The notes beneath the pieces were generated by a model. It worked only from the letters and a program-made list of their open reading frames with translations, did not search any database and was not told the DNA's origin. Of a stretch of 64,000 nt of DNA, positions 59,724 through 64,000 are shown one piece after another. Source of the stretch: an uncultured Oscillospiraceae bacterium (GTDB lineage: Bacteria; Bacillota; Clostridia; Oscillospirales; Acutalibacteraceae); the NCBI GenBank assembly GCA_900549825.1, contig URQB01000004.1, positions 62,001 to 126,000 on the forward strand, in the 5' to 3' direction. The first letter of the stretch is position 1. Every line of letters begins with the position of its first letter. The position numbers and the translations under genes are program-made.

Positions 59724-61093
59724 GAATTCTGTAAAGCCTTGACCTGGTTGGCGTTGTGCTCCTCCAATGTTTTCGCCATATAGATCTTGCCATTTTTATC
59801 ATGATAAAAATACAGATAGTTCGTATCTTTCGGATATAAGGCCGCCTCAATCGCATCCGCGCCGGGATTGCAGATAGGCCCGGCCGGAAGCTCACTGCAA
59901 AGATAGGTATAATACCGGTTCCGATACGCCAGATATTCTCCGTCAGAAACATTCGGTTTGATATAACGATCCACATACGCGCCTGTGCTGTCGCATTCCA
60001 GCTTCATCGACTTCTTCAGCCGGTTGTGTATGACGGAAGATACGAGCCCCATCTGCTCTTTGTTCGCCGCTTCCTTCTGGATGACGGAAGCAATCGTCAC
60101 GATCTCATCGACCGTCATCCCCAGTTCTTTTGCGCGCGCTTCATATTTGCTGATAAATTTCTCCTGGAAATTGTCGAGGAAGCGCCGGATTGCATGCGTC
60201 TCGTTCTCTTCCACATAGAATTCGTACGTATCGGGATACAGATACCCCTCCAGCTTACGAAAACGCTGATTCGCCTCCGGCAGGGACTTGATAAAGCTAT
60301 ATTCATTGAAATTGACTGTCTGCATATTTTCATAAAATGCTTTTCGGTCGCAAATGCCGTATTTCTCGAGGCGCTCCACGATCTGATCGACCGTCCAGCC
60401 CTCCGGGAAAGTCAGTTTCTTGGTTTCCACCGTTTTGGGCGCATCCTTGATCGCATTGAGCATCCCCTCAACGCCCATTTTCTTATTCAGCTGATAAATG
60501 CCATTGAGATATTTGATGTCCTCCACTTTATGATCCGTGCCGCGGTTGCGCAGTGCAAAAATGGTGTTGACGAAAAAATTGCAAAAATGAGGATGGTTGA
60601 TGAGGCCATTATCCTGCAAAATCTGCAGGATGTCCATCTGAGAAGCATTTTCCGGTATGGTGACGCTCGTCTTGGTATCGCTGCCTGTCAACGCAAGCAC
60701 GTCGTTGATGCAGGAAAGCAGATAGAGAGAACTCGCAATGGAGAGAACGAGGATCACGCACAGTGCAAGGGCCCGGGGATTGGAAATTTTTTTCTTCCCT
60801 TTTTTCACTGTCGTCCCCACCTCCTTGGCTTTGGCAGCCTGCTGCCTGTTTTTTATCGTTTTATGTAGATTGGCAAAGCGGTTCGATCGGCTGCCGGCCG
60901 GCTCCTGTTCGTCAATCAAAACCTTAAAATTTTGAACGAACTTTGTGCGGTCGATCTGGCTTTCATAAAAACGGTCCGCATCCTCCCCCGTCAGATGAGA
61001 AGGACTCGTCCTCTTTTCGGAAGGATCCCCGGAAGCGGTCCGGCCGGAGGGCGTGTTTTCATCAGGATGGGATGTCTGTTTGTTCTGATCCAT
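59720..61093 (-). CDS. mltG: Endolytic peptidoglycan transglycosylase MltG
   Basis: A 457-residue enzyme that cuts nascent glycan strands. A charged cytoplasmic N-terminus of about 110 residues (unusually long) leads to one membrane helix (ALALCVILVLSIASSLYLL), a LysM-like region and the YceG domain with LEGYLYPDTYEF and catalytic Glu in SVIQKEAAN, plus NRLKKSMKLECDST. ATG 61093 follows AAAGGAT. Confidence 0.94.
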   Translation of the reverse strand: MDQNKQTSHPDENTPSGRTASGDPSEKRTSPSHLTGEDADRFYESQIDRTKFVQNFKVLIDEQEPAGSRSNRFANLHKTIKNRQQAAKAKEVGTTVKKGKKKISNPRALALCVILVLSIASSLYLLSCINDVLALTGSDTKTSVTIPENASQMDILQILQDNGLINHPHFCNFFVNTIFALRNRGTDHKVEDIKYLNGIYQLNKKMGVEGMLNAIKDAPKTVETKKLTFPEGWTVDQIVERLEKYGICDRKAFYENMQTVNFNEYSFIKSLPEANQRFRKLEGYLYPDTYEFYVEENETHAIRRFLDNFQEKFISKYEARAKELGMTVDEIVTIASVIQKEAANKEQMGLVSSVIHNRLKKSMKLECDSTGAYVDRYIKPNVSDGEYLAYRNRYYTYLCSELPAGPICNPGADAIEAALYPKDTNYLYFYHDKNGKIYMAKTLEEHNANQVKALQNS

Positions 61094-61172
61094 ATCAATG
61101 ACCAATCCTTTCGCGTCGCGATTGAAAATCTATCTGAAAACCCGGAGCTCACAGGAAGCATGCCAGGGCGTT

Positions 61173-61778
61173 TTAAAGCGGCCTGCGCCGGGCGCCGCCA
61201 GCCCCCGGGAGAATCTTTCGCTGCGTAACGATCAGGTTCACAGGCCGGTCATAACGGCCCGCGGGCAGGCTCCTTGCCATGCAGCTATCATAACACATCC
61301 CGACTGTGCTCCCGCCGAAGCGGGCCAGAAAGCGGTCGTAGTATCCTTTTCCATAGCCCAGACGGTAGCCCTGAAAGTCAAAGGCAAGCGCCGGTACAAT
61401 ACAGAGGCCCTCTGAAAAATCCTCCAGCAAAGCGCTCTTTTGAGGATCGGGCTCCAAAACGCCGAACGTGCCCGCAGAGAGCTCGTCCAGTGAATGGATC
61501 AGGTAAAATTCCATTTCCCGCGTACCGGGTACGCAGCGCGGAACGGCGACTTTCTTCCCTGCTTCGATAGATTTTTCGATCAGGCGGCGGGTATCCACCT
61601 CAATCGCCGTCGATACATAGGTCAGGATCGTTTCAGAATCGCGATATTGCCATAGATTCATCATGCGGTTGAGAATCTTCAGATCCATTTCATCCTTTGC
61701 CGCCGGAGAAAGGCCCATGCGCAGCTTTTTATAACGGCTGCGCAGTTCCGCCTTGATCGGCCTGATATCCTGCCTCAT
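61173..61778 (-). CDS. 5-formyltetrahydrofolate cyclo-ligase
   Basis: A 201-residue enzyme that converts 5-formyl-THF to 5,10-methenyl-THF with ATP. RPIKAELRSRYKKLR at the N-terminus, VPRCVPG, and the C-terminal GYRLGYGKGYYDRFLA signature are present. The ATG at 61778 overlaps the DJ-1 stop as ATGA. Confidence 0.94.
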   Translation of the reverse strand: MRQDIRPIKAELRSRYKKLRMGLSPAAKDEMDLKILNRMMNLWQYRDSETILTYVSTAIEVDTRRLIEKSIEAGKKVAVPRCVPGTREMEFYLIHSLDELSAGTFGVLEPDPQKSALLEDFSEGLCIVPALAFDFQGYRLGYGKGYYDRFLARFGGSTVGMCYDSCMARSLPAGRYDRPVNLIVTQRKILPGAGGARRRPL

Positions 61779-62317
61779 CGGCACTGCAGTGATGCGCGGA
61801 TCGCATCCGCCTTTGCCTGTCCGGCAAACTCCGCTGCGATCGCCAGGCCGAAATCGACTGCAACACCCGCGCCGCGCCCAGTGATGAACTGCCCGTCCTT
61901 ACAGACATAGGCGCTGCTGAGCTTCGCACCGTAAAGCTCCTGCTCCATGCCGGGGAAACAGGTGGCCTCTTTTCCCTCCAGCAACCCCTTGTGCCCAAGG
62001 ATCGACGGAGCGGCACAGATTGCGGCAACGAGTTTGCCGTGCTCCACCGCATAATCGATAAAATGCTGGACCGTCTGCGCCTTTTCGAGATTCAGCGTTC
62101 CGGGCATTCCGCCGGGAAGGACGACCGCCTGAAGGGACGCATCCGCATCAGCCTGCGCATCCGCAAGGTCGCAGTCCACAACGATCCCGTGCGCACCTGC
62201 TATTTTGCTTCCGCCGATTCCCACCGTACAGACCTCCAGCTCAGCGCGGCGGAGCATATCCACCGTGGCGACTGCTTCAACCTCTTCAAAGCCATTCGCA
62301 AAGAAAACGTAAATCAT
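61775..62317 (-). CDS. DJ-1/PfpI family protein
   Basis: A 180-residue protein: IYVFFANGFEEVEAVATVDM at the start and the conserved elbow Cys in AAICAAPSILG. Relatives are YajL/ThiJ-type deglycase or redox-sensing proteins; the exact role is debated. ATG 62317 follows GGAGG. Coupled with the folate gene by a four-base overlap. Confidence 0.92.
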   Translation of the reverse strand: MIYVFFANGFEEVEAVATVDMLRRAELEVCTVGIGGSKIAGAHGIVVDCDLADAQADADASLQAVVLPGGMPGTLNLEKAQTVQHFIDYAVEHGKLVAAICAAPSILGHKGLLEGKEATCFPGMEQELYGAKLSSAYVCKDGQFITGRGAGVAVDFGLAIAAEFAGQAKADAIRASLQCR

Positions 62318-62338
62318 ATTCGTAATTCCTCCATCCAT

Positions 62339-63220
62339 TTATCCAAGTGAAAGCCCCAGATAAGCATTTTGCAGCGTCAGCGGCAACTGCGCCGCCCTCC
62401 GGGAAATGGGACGCAGCATCCCGTATGCGTTTTTTTCCGCCCGGTTGGAAAGCGGCAGCAGCCCGGCAGGACAGCGCAGGGAAAACTCCCAGGCATCACA
62501 GGCGCCGGTCAGTGCGGAAAAGAGATGAGGCAGTACCGCCCGTTCGGAAGCCAAAAGCTCCTGTACAATACAGGCATTCTCCTGCTGCTGATACAGGCAG
62601 TAGCCCTCCCCAGCCTCCGCCGTTTTCACGCACAGCGCGTTTCCGCCGGTAAACAGGTGCTCCTCCAGCGCATAACGCACCGCACCGTCATCCCATATAA
62701 GGTGATCCCGGTTTTGGAGCGCATTCCGGCGGATTTCAGCCATTTCCTGCGCTGTGAGCGGGCCGCTGAATCCGCTTGTGCCAGAGGCAATCTCTTCCGC
62801 CTCCTGCCGGGAAAGCCGCACCGTTTCGCAATAGAAGGCATTTTGAAAGCCGCAATCCGCATAATAACGAAATAGGCTCTGCGAGGCCGGAACCAGGGCG
62901 ATACAGTCCGCCCCCTCCTCTGCGGCGGCCAACGCCGCAAAATCGATCAGGCTGCGCATCAGCCCCCGCCCCCGGTACGCCTGCTCCGTGCAGGCCGCAT
63001 AAAGGTACCGGGCGGCATAGTGCCCCTGTGCGCACTGAACCGTCGCATTCAGCAAAAACAGCATGGATACGGGGCGGCCCTCTTCCTCATAGAAAAACGT
63101 CTCCCGCGGAGAAAACCGGTTTTCAAAGAAAAAGGAGATATATGCTCTGCTGTCTCCAAAAGACGCTTCCCACAGCTCCATCAGCAGCGGAAGATCCTCC
63201 CGCCGCGCACGGCGGATCAC
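62339..63220 (-). CDS. GNAT-family acetyltransferase, Eis-like
   Basis: A 293-residue protein with an N-terminal GNAT domain (MIRRARREDLPLLMELWEAS; acetyl-CoA loop in EQAYRGRGLMRSL) and a second, degenerate domain, as in Eis-type enzymes. GTG 63220 overlaps the stop of the upstream DUF2156 gene by four bases, with GGGAGG upstream. Substrate unknown. Confidence 0.83.
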   Translation of the reverse strand: MIRRARREDLPLLMELWEASFGDSRAYISFFFENRFSPRETFFYEEEGRPVSMLFLLNATVQCAQGHYAARYLYAACTEQAYRGRGLMRSLIDFAALAAAEEGADCIALVPASQSLFRYYADCGFQNAFYCETVRLSRQEAEEIASGTSGFSGPLTAQEMAEIRRNALQNRDHLIWDDGAVRYALEEHLFTGGNALCVKTAEAGEGYCLYQQQENACIVQELLASERAVLPHLFSALTGACDAWEFSLRCPAGLLPLSNRAEKNAYGMLRPISRRAAQLPLTLQNAYLGLSLG

Positions 63221-64000
63221 AGATCCTCCCGATAGATCGCCTCCTGCTTCTCCAGCAGGATCGCGGGATAATAGGAGAGCTTTGCCTTGCGCAGGCCTTC
63301 CTCGCCCATATCCTCCTCCCGGTTGACAAAGGCGTAGCCTCCCAGTGCATTCGCCGCAAACTCCCGGTTGATGACCGGATATGCGCCGCGCACATCGGCA
63401 AAGGCCTTTTCAATATGAGTGCAGAAGGTATTGTCCGTCAACTGCTCGCCTAGCGTATAGGCGACGACCCTGCCATCCGCGCGGATCAGCCCGCCGGTAA
63501 AGCCCAGCTCAAAATAGTGGTCAAACGCCCGGTGGATGGCGGCGAGCTCCTCGCTGATCCCTTCCGGATTCCTGATCAGGTTCTCCCGCTCCCACTCGGC
63601 GTTCATACGCATACAGTCGTCGATATTGGCCGTCGTGATCGGCTCATAGCGCCAGTCGAATGTTTTCTGAAAATAAGCGATGTGATTGCGCTTGCCATGG
63701 TATTTCCGCCCGGAAAGGGCGATCAGATCCTGTGTATTGTAAATATAATCAAAGCCGTCGCGATAAGGCCGGTATGCAAAAGCGCCGGGCATGATCTCCT
63801 CCAGAGCCGCCTGATTTTCCTTCGTCACGCCACGCAGCCGGAAGGGATGCCCGCTCTCATGCGCGTCATCCAGCATAGCCTGCATGACCTTTCTAAGCTC
63901 CCCGCGCCCGGCTGGGAATATATAGGACGGCCTGGAGCCGGTGCTTTTTGAGACGAAGAAATCGTTAAAACGCGTAATTTTACTGCCGTAAACCGGATTC
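63217..64000 (-). CDS. DUF2156/phosphatidylglycerol lysyltransferase C-terminal-like protein (partial)
   Basis: The frame is open from the right edge (NPVYGSKITRFNDFFVSKST) to the stop at 63217, at least 260 residues; the N-terminus is outside the window. YIYNTQDLIALSGRKYHGKR, RMNAEWERENL and AYPVINREFA are typical of DUF2156 proteins, which have a double GNAT-like fold and may use aminoacyl-tRNA. No membrane part is seen in this section. It is coupled to the downstream acetyltransferase gene. Confidence 0.85.
   Translation of the reverse strand, partial: NPVYGSKITRFNDFFVSKSTGSRPSYIFPAGRGELRKVMQAMLDDAHESGHPFRLRGVTKENQAALEEIMPGAFAYRPYRDGFDYIYNTQDLIALSGRKYHGKRNHIAYFQKTFDWRYEPITTANIDDCMRMNAEWERENLIRNPEGISEELAAIHRAFDHYFELGFTGGLIRADGRVVAYTLGEQLTDNTFCTHIEKAFADVRGAYPVINREFAANALGGYAFVNREEDMGEEGLRKAKLSYYPAILLEKQEAIYREDL

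Noticed and set aside
1..64000. CRISPR array, rRNA or tRNA genes
   Set aside because: No regularly spaced repeats and no rRNA or tRNA signatures were found on either strand.

Overview
The window looks like a chromosomal segment of a spore-forming, low-GC Gram-positive bacterium of the class Clostridia, probably an Oscillospiraceae/Ruminococcaceae-type gut organism with moderate GC. The pointers are the six-cysteine SCIFF peptide with its radical SAM maturase, several sporulation genes (SpoIIM-like, GerW/YtfJ, DacF-type carboxypeptidase, CwlD, SpoVM), a Tyr T-box leader, many TTG/GTG starts with strong AGGAGG ribosome sites, and a gene order shared with Bacillus subtilis. No rRNA, tRNA or CRISPR array was seen.

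Layout. 1-9.3 kb (mostly + strand): a gene end cut by the window edge, upp, a pentapeptide-repeat protein, a long divergent isoleucyl-tRNA synthetase, a KamA-family aminomutase (- strand), an acetyltransferase, then the SCIFF precursor and maturase separated by an intergenic terminator-like hairpin. 9.4-27.5 kb: a SpoIIM-like membrane protein convergent with a XerC/D-type recombinase, then a long - strand series: rluB, dacF-like, gerW, DUF2953, scpB, scpA, site-2 protease, prmC, yqhQ, a two-component system, an FG-GAP-like lipoprotein, cdaR/cdaA (c-di-AMP synthesis), a cysteine-desulfurase-like enzyme with a DUF3343 partner, ispF and ispD, with a broken acetyltransferase remnant between the last two.

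27.7-33.1 kb: a + strand ABC-2 exporter, then tyrS under a T-box, a small hypothetical ORF and a ferritin-like protein. 33.4-47.8 kb: one long - strand operon close to the B. subtilis yloC-spoVM order (yicC, remA, gmk, rpoZ, priA, def, fmt, yugP, rsmB, rlmN, prpC, prkC, rsgA, thiN, a membrane microprotein, spoVM). It links nucleotide supply, replication restart, translation start, ribosome maturation and cell-wall sensing, and ends with a sporulation gene. 47.9-51.1 kb: a DUF6873 protein, a 48-residue Cys-rich protein, radA and cwlD.

51.15-55.8 kb is visibly different: AT-rich, with a beheaded conjugative-element regulator, an internally deleted IS1182-type element, a HAD hydrolase divergent from a LysR regulator, a frameshifted XRE regulator, and a DUF2268 putative protease with a TipAS-type MerR regulator behind a 19-bp-spacer promoter. 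I read it as a decayed mobile island. 55.8-64 kb returns to chromosomal character: a purple-acid-phosphatase-like enzyme, an acyltransferase-fold protein, a U32 protein next to mltG, formyl-THF cyclo-ligase, a DJ-1 protein, an acetyltransferase and a DUF2156 protein cut by the right edge.
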